From: Nematopogon swammerdamellus
Lineage: Eukaryota; Arthropoda; Insecta; Lepidoptera; Adelidae
NCBI GenBank assembly: GCA_946902875.1
Contig: OX336337.1
Location: 4,526,001 to 4,590,000, forward strand
DNA length: 64,000 nucleotides
Direction of reading: 5' to 3'
In this document: piece after piece, positions 20,513 to 30,860 of the stretch
Position numbering within the stretch: the stretch's first letter is position 1
How the letters are laid out: every line of letters starts with the position of its first letter
Position numbers and translations under genes: made by a program
Notes under the pieces: generated by a model
Told to the model about the DNA's origin: nothing
What the model saw: only the letters and a program-made list of their open reading frames with translations
The model's database searches: none

Positions 20513-21712
20513 CTTACCCCCATTGTCGGGATAAAGCAGCGTGATGATCATATTATAAGTATGCATTTATCTATGTATTTCTGCCAAGTCAACAGTGCCA
20601 TTTTTCGCAACTGGGCCATATTCTCCAGATCTCGCCCCGATCGCTCCAGAAAGTCTAGCTGTGTACAACACAAACGGGTCTAGCTAGCCAACCTGACAGA
20701 CGATCCCTCCCGGGACTTATCTCGCCTGATAGCGGGTGTTCCCGACAGCAGCACGTCCCCGGGGACGGGCACCACCGCATCATGATAAACACCACTCACA
20801 GGGAACCACTAATAAAGTCTCTCAGGCTATCTATTACAACTCGCCTAATGCAAGAACCGTGCGGTCCCTATCACCGCACCCTGTAAGCGGCCGCGCGTGA
20901 AAGGGCACGCCTTCTAGTAATAGATGCGCTCTAGAACTGTGGTGATAGATGAAAGTCGACGGTCGGAAGCGAGAACATTTATGAGATTATATTAAGTAAG
21001 TTTGATGTTTGGTTTGATTAAATAGTGACTTTTGGTCACTTAGTGTGTCTTCAGTCTGAAGTCATCCTTCTTCGGTAATTAAAAAGTCGTTTAAACAATG
21101 CCAACTGCGCATTAGTACAACATACGGGTACGAATTGTGAGCCTCCTGAGTGAAATGTTTTTTAGATATATGATTGTAGGTAGAAGCGAAGAATCAATGA
21201 CATAAATAACTTTAGAGATTTTTGAGAAAACATACTCGTACTCATAAATATTTACGTTTATACGTATATAGAAATATTTTTTATTCGGATACAAAGCTGG
21301 AAAACAAGTCTCAAAATTAGACTAAACCAAAATACTTTCGAGGACATCTAACGAAATTCTATTTTCAAAACAACATTACAACAATCACGCAAACGTCTTA
21401 GTAAGCCTGGATAATGAAATGAAAGTGAATTTTAGGGGTTCTCCGTAAAAAAACAAATAAACAAAAAACATAGGATTCGCGGAAAGCCGCGCCATATTTT
21501 GGGTGTATTTTCCGGCCGCCGCGGCTCGCCGGATTCGGGACCGTATCCGATTAGATAAGGACGATAAATCCTGCATGCTGAGTCGAAGACTTTGCTGAGT
21601 AAATCATGCTGACAAGCTGTCGGTCCAACGATAGAACTGAGTGTTTACGTATATTTAGATCTCCAAGTCTTGTGGAAACTTTTCAAAATTCTGGATTTAT
21701 TTGACCAATTAC
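20513..21712. other. unassigned; possibly LTR-like 20690-21090
   Basis: 20690-21090 has an AATAAAGTCTCTC motif and GC-rich blocks (CCCCGGGGACGGGCACC), which might be LTR sequence, but no paired LTR, primer-binding site or coding region is seen. Confidence 0.25.
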
Positions 21713-21750
21713 CAGATACCTACAGTGAATCCCTTCACTGTAGGTATCTG
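21713..21750. other. perfect 17-bp hairpin
   Basis: CAGATACCTACAGTGAA, loop TCCC, then TTCACTGTAGGTATCTG. Isolated; no associated gene. Confidence 0.8.
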
Positions 21751-21854
21751 TGGCTTCTTTCACCGTTGACCTTGACACAATATTTTATAGTAAATTGGAT
21801 TTACGGAATACGGATTTTTTGTCATACTGCGATAACTTTTACCCAAAACATTAT

Positions 21855-22118
21855 GTGTGTGTGTTCTATCGTCTAGTTCACGGAGAGTGTTCGGAGAACG
21901 CGATTCCGCCGTCCCCATTCCACCTGCGCACAAAGCGTACTGGGCAGGGTATGCGCCCTTATACAGTCGAACTACCGACCGGTTCCGTATGTCATTTATT
22001 CACAGAAACGGGAAAATGTGGAACGCAATCCCTGCCTACCTATTTCCTCGCAAGTACAGCCGGGGGGTTTTCAAAAGGGGCGTGAAAAGGCTCCTTTCAT
22101 ACTTTTCACAGATAAAAC
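21855..22118 (+). pseudogene. LINE LA: RT C-terminal fragment
   Basis: One frame reads VHGECSENAIPPSPFHLRTK, another continues KMWNAIPAYLFPRKYSRGVF then KRGVKRLLSYF. The parent LA pattern is HGECSE...NAIP.SPFHLRT...TGKLWNxLPAxxFP. At least one frameshift separates the halves. No 3' tail is kept. Confidence 0.7.
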
Positions 22119-22164
22119 ATTATAATCTAAAATGAAATACTGACAATTCGGGTGATAGTCCATT

Positions 22165-22295
22165 TCAACAGCAAGAACCTATTATGGCAAAAGATATGTA
22201 TTGCTCGAGGGCGTTAATATTTACAATAATCTCCCCAATAATATAAAACATTTAGAATCAAATACTATGCTCAAAACGGCTGCCAGAACTTTCTG
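22165..22295 (+). pseudogene. LINE RT C-terminus, second type
   Basis: RTYYGKRYVLLEGVNIYNNL then PNNIKHLESNTMLKTAARTF and a stop. The pattern (Y/W)NxLPxxI...LK.. is that of CR1/L2-like LINE ends. 42 codons remain in one frame. Unrelated to LA and LB. Confidence 0.55.
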
Positions 22296-22365
22296 AATAA
22301 TTGGAACTTGTCAATATGTTAGAATTATTTACCTACTTGTCTTCAGTACCATTCCCTAAGAGGGA

Positions 22366-22470
22366 GGGAGGGAGAGAGAGAGAGGTGAGGAGAGAGAGAG
22401 AGAGAGAGAGAGGAGCGAGAGAGAGAGAAAGAGAGAGAGGAGAGAGAGAGAGGAGAGAGAGAGAGAATGA
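22366..22470 (+). repeat. (GA)n-rich microsatellite
   Basis: GGGAGGGAGGGAGAGAGAG followed by GA/GGA runs. Source of a spurious Arg/Glu-rich ORF. Confidence 0.9.
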
Positions 22471-22830
22471 ATATATTGCGTTGACTGAAATTAATCACAA
22501 CCTACAATGCCGCGAGCGAAGCCTCGGCCAAATTAAATATGTTTTGAATATTTTGCCGCGAAGCTATGCCGCGAAAACAGCTGATGATTAAAATATCTCG
22601 GGCGTAGTAGCTCCTGTACGGCAATGACGGAACTTTATGAATGAAGCCTAGACATATAAATTCTGTGCCTGCGTAAAAATTAATCACGTATGTTTTATTT
22701 TCAGACCGATTATGTAGGAAGTGCTGACGCGAACACAAATTAACGCTACGAGTTAACGGCGATATGCCTTCTGATGATGGAGTCGCCGCCGGTGAGTTAA
22801 AGAGTTTAATGTCTCGATTAACGACCTCCA

Positions 22831-22875
22831 GGCCGTAAAGTGTGGACGTTTTTTTATAGTTCGCACTTTACGGCC
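22831..22875. other. 14-bp hairpin
   Basis: GGCCGTAAAGTGTG and CGCACTTTACGGCC flank a 17-nt T-rich loop. 22471-22984 otherwise holds no recognised feature. Confidence 0.6.
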
Positions 22876-22984
22876 GATTAGTCGCTTGTAAAAACTTCGA
22901 TGTAGCTACTTGCTCAATCGACTTTTGATGGAGACTGCTACCGACATCGTGAATTATGTGATGCCCGTGACAGACGGTTCCAAC

Positions 22985-23172
22985 AATTGCTTCTATTGAG
23001 TTTATTACGTCGTCTTCAAACGTCGTATCAACGGGCTAGACAGCCTAGCAACAGTCCGCAAATATGCTGGAATGGCGCCTCACTGGTTTCGCGAGGAGAG
23101 GGGTTTTGGCTCTGTCGACTGTACCATTGGTCTCTCGACACAGCCACCCATGTAGGTTTACATAAAAAAAAA
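22985..23172 (+). mobile_element. LINE LB 3' end
   Basis: Coding remnant RRLQTSYQRARQPSN-type in one frame and KRRINGLDSLATVRKYAG in another, then GGTTTCGCGAGGAGAGG, GGCTCTGTCGACTGTACC and a tail ending GTAGGTTTACATAAAAAA. Confidence 0.8.
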
Positions 23173-23177
23173 CATAT

Positions 23178-23440
23178 CGCACGCTGTATCCCGACAATAG
23201 GTCTAAGCAGAGTAGTCGGTGCTGTGATGCAAGCACAAAGTATTCGGACAAGATAACTGTCAACCTGCTGCATGACTCGTTGGAAGGAAGGACCGTGCCA
23301 AGGCGAGAGGTGGCCATCCTGTCGCCCTTATGCACGGCATCTTGTCCTTATCCCTTAGTCGCCTTTTAGGACATGCACGGGGAGAGATGCAGTGTGGCTA
23401 TTCTTTTTAAGTACCGGCCACACACGGTTTCTATTGAGTT
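23178..23440 (-). mobile_element. repeat R3
   Basis: Plus strand reads GCACGCTGTATCCCGACAAT, AGTATTCGGACAAGATAACT, GGACCGTGCCAAGGCGAGAG, CTTAGTCGCCTTTTAGGAC, ATTCTTTTTAAGTACCGGCC: the full order of R3 in reverse. Confidence 0.8.
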
Positions 23441-23523
23441 TCTTTATCTTGAGAAACAAACACAACAACAACACAGCATGTGTATACCAATTATTTTTTT
23501 TTATTTGAAAAAATATTAGGTTT

Positions 23524-23795
23524 TATTATGGAAACTGGCACGGTTGGCTACATCACCTACAACATCCGTGATGTCAACCCATAACACTGGGTGAACTAGG
23601 TGCTATGTCAGTGCTTCCCTTCATTTCATGTCCTCATGTGTTTCATGAAAACCATCCAAGTACTGACCGCCCTCAGGGTTACTTAACAACAGTCTTCTAT
23701 ACTTCGGATCTCAAGTACTGACCGCGCCCGGGCGTGCTTATGACAACGACCGACAGTCGACTGACCGCACAACTACGCTACCGGACCTGACGTCA
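23524..23795 (-). mobile_element. SINE S1 with body deletion and two 5S-like heads
   Basis: 3' part at 23524-23640 is standard S1. The core is deleted. Then AAGTACTGACCGCC...TTACTTAACAACAG and again AAGTACTGACCGCGCCCGG...TGACAACGACCG appear, i.e. two adjacent copies of the 5S-rRNA-like motif (minus strand CGGTCAGTACTTGG). Confidence 0.7.
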
Positions 23796-24954
23796 TGTAG
23801 TACCAACCGCTTCTACAAACCGATTTTTGAAATTTTCGTAGTAATAGCTCAATACGATTAATCATTCATAGTCGTAGCAGAACTATACGAATACATACTT
23901 CATACAAGCTTCTGTTACTATATTCATAGTAACTGAAGCTGAAACTTCAAAATTTAGCGAAACGAAAAGCTAGCACAGCTGCGGTACAAGCGATTTAACA
24001 TTGGCTGAAAGGGCGTAACACGGACGGTTAAATACGAATGCAGGGTATTCTTTGCGGGCAGCGTTGTGCAGTCGGCTTGCCTAACCAGAGTGCAGTAGAA
24101 AAGGTGCACCTTGTATAAATGTACAGGGTGCGCTGACGCTAGGGGCCCGAGGTACAGGATGCCATTTCCGGTTTTGTCTTCCGCGAGTTGTCTGGCGCAC
24201 CCACACCCTTTCTCGCTCGCCACCCTACCCGCCTTACGACATCGGAGGTCACAGATCAGAGCAGTAATGGCTGGATGTGCCACCAAGAGCGCTCTGTATG
24301 TAAACAATGTGTCACCGAGATTTCTACCAATAGAATAGGATATTGCTTATTTACTCAATAAGGTTACAACATAGAAGAAGGGACCCGGCTCAGCTAATGT
24401 GCTACAGCTCGCGATGAGTGCGCTGCAGCGCTGGTCTTCCACTGGTCCTAACCTAACACACGTAAGCATATAACAAAATAAAAAAAATAATATCAGCTAA
24501 ATATCACCATTTATAGCCACACGCACATATGGCACAGAAACAAGAAAAGTATACTTTTTCTCATTAAAAAAATAAGAAAAACACGTATTTGCGGACGAGT
24601 GGAGACAAACATGTATGCAATTATCTACAAATTATCGCCTAGTGATCAAACCGTATTATGTGTTCTAAGGTCAGTTTTGACCATGAAGGGGGCGACAGGC
24701 GTCACGCGTGCTGGCACATCTAGCCAATATTTCTCTGATCTGTGGTGGAGACATACTTTATGTAGCTATTATTTATACGCAGGTATAAGTGTATGTGGGT
24801 GTGCACTTACAGCTTACCCCGTGTCCGCGATCCCGGTCCCTTGAAAGTAGGACTTATGGCCAATGTTACTCGAATATTATAGCGGTCAGATTCATATGTA
24901 TTCACCTTTATGCTATAAAATATAATAATGTCAATGTTCCATAGTACTAAATTT
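23796..24954. other. unassigned; 117-codon minus ORF not supported
   Basis: An ORF at 23954-24307 (minus) and another at 24111-24338 (plus) overlap. Neither has a recognisable motif. 24440-24600 is AT-rich. No repeat family from this window is present. Confidence 0.35.
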
Positions 24955-25256
24955 GATGTACATTTATTGAACACACAACATTAACAAAAATAATTAAATC
25001 TAAACCTAAAAATAACTAAATTAACTATAAAAATAAATCTAACTATAAATAAAAATAGTCGTCCATAGGGACTATAAACATGGTCACCATGACTGAAGCG
25101 GCGTTCCCCCTATGGATCGCCAGGCTGATCCGCTGGTTGAAATGCGCCAGCGCACGGCGGAGGTCCCCAGACGCGTCAATGAGTAGTTTTCCCAATTTCT
25201 TGGAAAAACTGATCGCGTCCGGGCTCCATGCCCCAAGAGTGTAATAATGGATTTTG
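24955..25256 (-). pseudogene. C-terminus of a retroelement-type protein (LAIHRGNAAS family)
   Basis: Minus strand reads TLGAWSPDAISFSKKLGKLL, then IDASGDLRRALAHFNQRISL, then AIHRGNAASVMVTM and a stop after PMDDYFYL, with a 3' AATAAA at 24967. It matches 530-678 and, over a longer span, the pseudogene at 46384-46866. It is the best-preserved frame of the three but truncated upstream at about 25256. Confidence 0.6.
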
Positions 25257-25860
25257 TAAGTATATAAAAGCTATTCTTGTGTAAATATAAAAAAATATAA
25301 TAATGTTCTGAATAACAGATGGGTAGAAGAATAGAATGGGTAAATTGTTTATAAGTAAGTACTAACAAAATATTGTGACTAGCAAAGTTCTGTTTTTGTC
25401 AGTTCTTTGTATTGAAATAGAACTAGCGGAATTTTCAACGTATCCAAGAGTATGCCATTAGAAGAGAAATTATGCAGCATGTTTCAGAATAGGCTTGAGA
25501 AACTTCAGGAATAGAAAGTAATCATTATAAGCAGAAAAAAATCCTTATCACTAAATCGAAATTCCGTATTTTTTTTTTATTACAAAAATTGAAAATTTTA
25601 ATTAAAACTCGATGAACAGTCAGTCTGGGGAGATTTGACAACAGTGCGGTGTAGGTCTAGGCATTGCAATGACCTATTCCAGTCCCCTCTTTCTTTTGAT
25701 GTCATTTAAATGTAAGGTTTGGAATTCACCTACATGCAGTTCAGTTCTACTAGAATGTGTAAGAATTTAGTAAAGGCGGACGTTAACCGTCCACCAAATC
25801 TCGATGAAACGATTTTCGACAAAAAGTAGTATAACATGACATGAATACGGGAACAAGTTT
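25257..25860. other. AT-rich, nothing recognised
   Basis: No ORF over 60 codons beyond antisense shadows and no repeat recognised. Confidence 0.4.
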
Positions 25861-26188
25861 TTTTTTTTTATGGAAACTGACATGGTTGGCTACATCACCT
25901 ACAACATCCGTGAAGTCAGCCCATAACACCGGGTTGACTTGGTGCCACGTCAGTGCTTCCCTTCGGTCGTGCCGGCTACACTGAACTGGACGGAAAACAC
26001 AAACTATTTACATAGCCGTTTCGACCGACCTTTCATTCAGTGCGGTGGTACCAACCCGGGCGGGTTAAACCCTACCACCTAGTAATATAAGAAGGGAGTC
26101 ATATCCCTTAGTCGTCTTTTACGACATATGTACACGGGGAGAGATGCAGTGGAGCTATTCTTTTAAAGTACCGGCCCCACACGGTACA
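25861..26188 (-). mobile_element. SINE S1 with GTGTGGGG head, full length
   Basis: 3' poly-A at 25861; head end GTACCGTGTGGGGCCGG at about 26185 on the minus strand. Core hairpin and GACTAAGGGATATGACTCCC junction intact. One of the best copies. Confidence 0.9.
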
Positions 26189-26397
26189 AAAGTTTCAGTT
26201 TCAGTGCTTTTCGTTTTAAAATATGGAACCCTTTTGAACCCTGAAGTTACGAAACGCTATCCTGTAACATCCTGTATAATCAAATAAACTTTCCTTAGTT
26301 TTTGGTAGCCGGGTTCTTCCATCTATACTGTGTCGTATCGTAATGTCGTCAGGCAGGACTTTATTGTACAAATAAACAGTAAACAATTCGTTTATAG

Positions 26398-26535
26398 TAG
26401 CGTGTGGGGCCGGTACTTAAAAATAATAACTCTAATGCATCTCTCCCTGTGCATAATATGCACATAACTATATTATAGTAAAAGGCAACTAAGGGTTAAG
26501 GACAAGGAGCCATGCTAAAAGCGACAGACGAGCCA
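26398..26535 (+). mobile_element. repeat R3, 5' part
   Basis: GCGTGTGGGGCCGGTACTTA, ATGCATCTCTCCCTGTGCA, AAAAGGCAACTAAGGGTTAA, GGAGCCATGCTAAAAGCGAC. It has the R3 continuation rather than the S1 core. Confidence 0.65.
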
Positions 26536-26817
26536 CCTCATAGAAAAGAAATATGTTTAGATGTTAATTAGCACGAAAAAATAAATTTATAAGTTTTACT
26601 CAAATTTCTATTTTCTTGTCGCTTTACTTATTGACTTAATTATAAAGTATTTATCCAACATATACAGTTATTAGACGTTTTTCTGCTTTGTTGGTTGTTC
26701 ATTAAACTAGACCAATTATAATTTAATGACGAAAAACAATTGTAGTAATTTGTTTGTTTGTTTCATGTTTAATGGGCGTACTTTTCAATTTCACTGCAAG
26801 TACACACATTGATTATG

Positions 26818-26905
26818 TATTATTACGGCGTATTCCGACAACAAGGGTAAGTAGAGTAATCACTGTTGTGCTGCAGATACTCACGAAAATTGCTGCCCAG
26901 GACCG
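26818..26905 (-). mobile_element. repeat R3, 3' part
   Basis: CGGCGTATTCCGACAACAAG, GGTAAGTAGAGTAATCACTG and TTGTGCTGCAGATACTC: reverse of the R3 3' end. Confidence 0.6.
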
Positions 26906-26917
26906 ACGACTACTATT

Positions 26918-27057
26918 TTAGGTTTACGTACGGATGTTTATTACTAAGCCTAGGCCGCCTGTCCGTCTGTCTGTCGTACCTCTAAAGGGCTGCATCTTTT
27001 GAACCCTAATAGACAGAGTTGAAATTTTCACAGAATTTGTGTTATTATGGCGGATGT
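26918..27057 (-). mobile_element. MINE fragment
   Basis: Reads GTTTACGTACGGATG, GCCTGTCCGTCTGTCTGTC, AATTTTCACAGAATTTGTG and ATGGCGGATGTG. A minus-strand end piece fused head-to-head with the next MINE. Confidence 0.7.
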
Positions 27058-27690
27058 GCTAACAAATAATAAAAACCAGCCAAGTGGAGTCGGACTCGCG
27101 CACCGAGGTTTCCGCACCACAAAAAAAAAACATTGAAAAAAAAAACACGTTTCTTGTATGGGAATCTCCTTAATTTTTTACTTTTTCTATTATATATTAT
27201 TTGTTGTTATATCCGCCATAATAACACATATTCTGTGAAAATTTCAACGGGCTACCTGTTACGGTTTAAGAGATACAGCCCTCGGACAGACGGACGGACG
27301 GACGGACAGACAGACAGGACTGACGGCGTAGACTTAGTATAGGCTGTGGTACCGTGTGGTGCCGGTACTTTAAAAGAATAGCCCCACTGCATCTCTCCCC
27401 GTGTATCTCGTAAAAGGCGACTAAGGGATATGACTCCCTTCTTATATTACTAGGTGGTAGGGTTTAACCCGCCCGGGTTGGTACCACCGCACTGAATGAA
27501 AGGTCGGTCGAAACGGCTATGTAAATAGTTTGTGTTTTCCGTCCAGTTCAGTGTAGCCGGCACGACCGAAGGGAAGGCTGACGTGGCACCAAGATCACCC
27601 GGTGTTATGGGCTGACATCACGGGAGTTGTAGGAGATGTAGCCAACCGTGTCAGTTTAAAAAAAAAAAAAAGGCTTCCGTACGGGATACG
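27058..27690 (+). mobile_element. MINE copy interrupted by S1
   Basis: AGTGGAGTCGGACTCGCG, TTTCTTGTATGGGAATCTCC, CAACGGGCTACCTGTTACGG, (GGAC)n at 27287-27315, AGACTTAGTATAGGCT; after S1, GGCTTCCGTACGGGATACGG. GGCT borders the insertion on both sides. Confidence 0.8.
27346..27670 (+). mobile_element. SINE S1 with GTGTGG head, nested in MINE
   Basis: TACCGTGTGGTGCCGGTACT to GTGTCAGTTT plus A14. Complete head, core and tail. Confidence 0.88.
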
Positions 27691-27895
27691 GAAACTTAAA
27701 AACTACAAAAAGTACGAAATGAAGGGTGGACCCCATACAAGTAACGTGCTAAGAATAGATTTGTACATATTCACGCTAATAAATAATATACGGCGCCACA
27801 GGTGCTTTGAATCGCAGACAGGCAAAATATATACTGATATAGTTATTAACCGGTATGGTATAGCGAATCTACGGAACCCTCCGTGCGTACCTTGC
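27691..27895 (-). mobile_element. MINE fragment
   Basis: GGTGGACCCCATACAAGTAA, TACGGCGCCACAGGTGC and CTACGGAACCCTCCGTGCG, in reversed order to a plus MINE. Confidence 0.55.
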
Positions 27896-27904
27896 TTCAG
27901 TAGT

Positions 27905-27972
27905 TAGTCGACTGTCGACTGTACCATTGGTCGCTCGACACAGCCACCCATGTTGGTTTACATAAAAAAAAA
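27905..27972 (+). mobile_element. LINE LB 3' tail
   Basis: GTCGACTGTACCATTGGTCG and a tail ending GTTGGTTTACATAAAAAAA. Confidence 0.8.
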
Positions 27973-28039
27973 GGCGGGAGGCTCTCTGATTGTGGTCTCT
28001 AGGCTCAGTGGCCGGCGTGTACGACCACATAACTGGCGA

Positions 28040-28070
28040 CTGGGTTGATACCACCGTACTTTATGTAAGA
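28040..28070 (+). mobile_element. SINE S2, left piece
   Basis: GCGACTGGGTTGATACCACC then GTACTTTATGTAAGA. Continues at 30252 as TGGTCGCATAGCAGCC; joined, it follows the S2 consensus, so the Helitron between is an insertion. Confidence 0.75.
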
Positions 28071-29100
28071 CTAGCTTTTGCCCGCGGCTTCGCTCGCGTG
28101 AAATTCGTATTGCAAAGAAAGCAAGTAAGTAACTAAGGGATCTGCGTTAAGTAAGGTAAACGATAAACCTTCTCAACTAAAGTAAGTAACTAACGGCGAG
28201 GCTTCAGGCTGAGCTGCATTCTGGAAGACAATAAACCTTCTCGAAGAAAGTAAGTAACTAAGGGCGAGGCCGAAGGCCGAGCTGCGTTCAGGAAGACGAT
28301 AAACCCACTCAAAGAAAGTAAGTATTGAGGGCGAGGCCGAAGGCCGAGCTGCGTTCAGGAAGGCCATAAACCTTCTCGAAGAACGTAAGTAACTAAGGGC
28401 GAGGCCGAAGGCCGAGCTGCATTCAGGAAAACGATAACCTTTTCGAAGAAAGTAAGTAACAGAGGGCGAGGCCGAAGGCCGAGCTGCGTTCAGGAAAACC
28501 ATAAACCTTCTCGAAGAAAGTAAGTAACTAAGAGCGAGGCCGAAGGCCGAGCTGCGTTCAGGAAGATCATAAACCTTCTCGTAGAAATTAATTAATTGAG
28601 GGCGAGGCCGAAGGCCGAGCTTCGTTCAGGAAGACTATAAACCGTCTTGAAGAAAGTAAGTAACTATCGCCCATAGTTACTTACTGTCATCAAGAAGGTT
28701 TAGTGTCTTCCAGAATACAGCTTGGCCTTCGGCCACGCCTTTAGTTACTTACTTTCTTCGAGAAGGATTATAGTCTTCATGAACGCAGCTCGACCTTAGG
28801 CCTCGCCCTTAGTTACTACTTTCTTCGAGAACTTGTTCGAGAAGGTTGAAGGTCTTCCTGAACGCAGCTCGGCCTTCGGCCTCGCCCTTTGTAGCTTATT
28901 TTCTTCGAATAGGTTTAACCTCTTCCTGAACGCAGCTCGGCCTTCGGCCTCGCCTTTAGTATGTTACTTACTTTCTTTGAGAATGTTTATTGTTTTTATC
29001 TCAATCCAGTTCGCCCTCCGCTCCGGTCCCGGCCTAAGTTACTTAGTTTCTTCTTTTGAAATACGAATTTCACGCGAGCGAATCCGCGGGAAAAAGCTAT
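28071..29100. repeat. palindromic array of ~66-bp units inside Helitron copy 1
   Basis: Left arm (28071 to about 28672) has about seven units containing GGCGAGGCCGAAGGCCGAGC, TGCGTTCAGGAAGA and CCTTCTCGAAGAAAGTAAG. The orientation flips at AGTAAGTAACTAT/ATAGTTACTTACT near 28672, and the right arm (~430 bp) carries about four to five units in reverse. Both outer ends are Helitron 3' ends pointing outward (right one mutated to CTAT). Proline/alanine-rich ORFs here are array by-products. Confidence 0.88.
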
Positions 29101-30251
29101 CGATATTAAAATAAGAAAATTCAATTAAAATAAATCAAATACTTTAGATACCTACCTAAGTAAAATACTCCACATATTAGCATAACCGGAACTGAATTTT
29201 ATTTAGCCTATCCTGTGCCTCGTATAGCTAAATGTGCGTGTACTAATTTTAATCGAATTTAGATGATCGGGTTAAATTTTATGGAGGAAATTCATACAAA
29301 CATATTCGCCTCGCCCCGCTGCCCCCCGCTGAGAGAAGCGCAGCGCTTCTCTCAAGACTTTCTCATCGTCGTAACTTTTTAAACTATTTGTCCAAATTAC
29401 TTAGTGTAACAGCCAAAGTTTATCTACTTTAAATACCAGAAGCGATAAAAGTATGTATTTTGATAAGAATTAATTCAAAACTGTAAAATGTGCATTGTAA
29501 ATACAGTATCCAATTTAAGTGTATTTTTGGTTCACTATTTTGGCTATAGTGGCTTCCACATAAAATGTAGATATATGCTGTCGCGGACTTTTTTTTAGAA
29601 CTATTTTAGAGAAACAACCTCACTATAGACTATCTTCGTGTAACTCTAAAGGTTTATGCAGCGCACGCCGAGATAGCTCTCAGAAGGCAGGATTTTTTCC
29701 GACTTACTTGACATTTATCGATATTTGGGCAAATTTACACAATATAAATTATAGCCTTTTTGATGTATAAGCTATAGTACTGTAAAGGCTCATCAAAATC
29801 TGTTCAGTAGTTTTTGCGTGAAAGAGGAATATAGTGCGGCTGTTCGGTTCGCTGTTGAGTTTATAGGCCGCGCCTCCCCCGCGCCGCCGCACCGTGCCGC
29901 CACGCCGCCGCCAACTGCCGCCGCTCGCTCGGTAAATACCTATGTATAGTACTAAGGCGCGCGGATTGAACATATCGGTTTGTATGGAAGCCACATCTTA
30001 GCGTAACCGGAACTGAATTTTACGTAGCCTATCCTGTGTCCCATATAGTTAAATGTGCTTGTACAAAGTTTCATCGAATTCGGATGATCGGTTTAAGAGT
30101 TATGGCGGAACATACATACATACAGACAGAAAAGATTTCTAAAAATCGTCAATTTAGCTTTAGTATCATACATAGAGGCTACAAACTCAATATTTCCTAA
30201 AACAAAGTAACTTACTCCATGACATACAGATTTATTATTAGTATTGATTGA
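28071..30251 (-). mobile_element. large non-autonomous Helitron, copy 1 (2,181 bp)
   Basis: Minus strand begins TCAATCAATACTAATAA at 30251 and ends AAAAGCTAG at 28071, between A and T of an interrupted S2. TC 5', CTAG 3', A^T target and no target duplication are Helitron hallmarks. The 5' ~1.15 kb contains two direct copies of the GGAACTGAATTTT...CTATCCTGTG module (29170, 30003), a GCCGCC-rich patch (29870-29930) and a TGAGAGAAGCGC hairpin (29330). The 3' kilobase is an inverted tandem array. No Rep/helicase coding. Confidence 0.82.
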
Positions 30252-30412
30252 TGGTCGCATAGCAGCCTCGGTTGTGCTCTCCTCTAGTCCAGTATAGCCA
30301 GCAATCTAGGGAAGTCTCCGGTATGGCACCTACCTTCTCAGAGGTGATATTGGCTGGTCGGAGCATGCGCTTTGGCCCCTCCGACTCAGCCACCTATACC
30401 GGATTACATAAT
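30252..30412 (+). mobile_element. SINE S2, right piece
   Basis: TGGTCGCATAGCAGCCTCGG to GCCCCTCCGACTCAGCCACC, then a tail ending GGATTACATAATAAAA. Second half of the S2 copy split by the Helitron. Confidence 0.88.
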
Positions 30413-30860
30413 AAAACAAATAAAAACATAACCGTTTCAATAAATATTTGAAAACAAACAAATTTATCTCGTGTCGCTCAACAGATGCTGTCGAATTACC
30501 AACACACAGACCCAGCCTTTGACAGAATGTGTAAACAGACACGAACAAATGACGCGTGGTAGGGGCCCACGGCCCACGGCACGAGAGGCAGCGACCCTGG
30601 GTCTCTTGCCCCGTGTCCTGTGTGGCTCGTCAATAAATAATGTTGTTTACTTGAAGGGCTGCACTATCAATTACCTCCTTAGGACGAGAGGAGTCAGGTC
30701 GCACCCGACTACGTCTTATCTACGGGGCGATATTTCACTTACAAAATTCAATTTAAGAATGTGGACAAACTTGCGTCGACTTCGGCGTGGCATGCGGAAT
30801 AAATAGGTAAGTGTAGAATGCGCGAAGTTGAAAATATGCAAGATTTTTATACTACTAAAT
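30413..30860. other. unassigned
   Basis: ORF 30471-30806 (111 codons, plus) lacks any recognisable motif and overlaps an antisense ORF. Nothing else seen. Confidence 0.35.

Noticed and set aside
22301..22591. 96-codon ORF with Arg/Glu repeats
   Set aside because: Product of the (GA)n microsatellite.
23954..24307. 117-codon minus ORF
   Set aside because: No motif, overlapping antisense ORF and no codon-level sign of constraint; kept as unassigned.
28173..29114. ORFs of 93-109 codons with repeated LNAARPSASPS peptides (also 37930-38244, 38610-38810, 45671-45877)
   Set aside because: They are translations of the Helitron minisatellite units, appear in several frames and both strands, and lack any start context.
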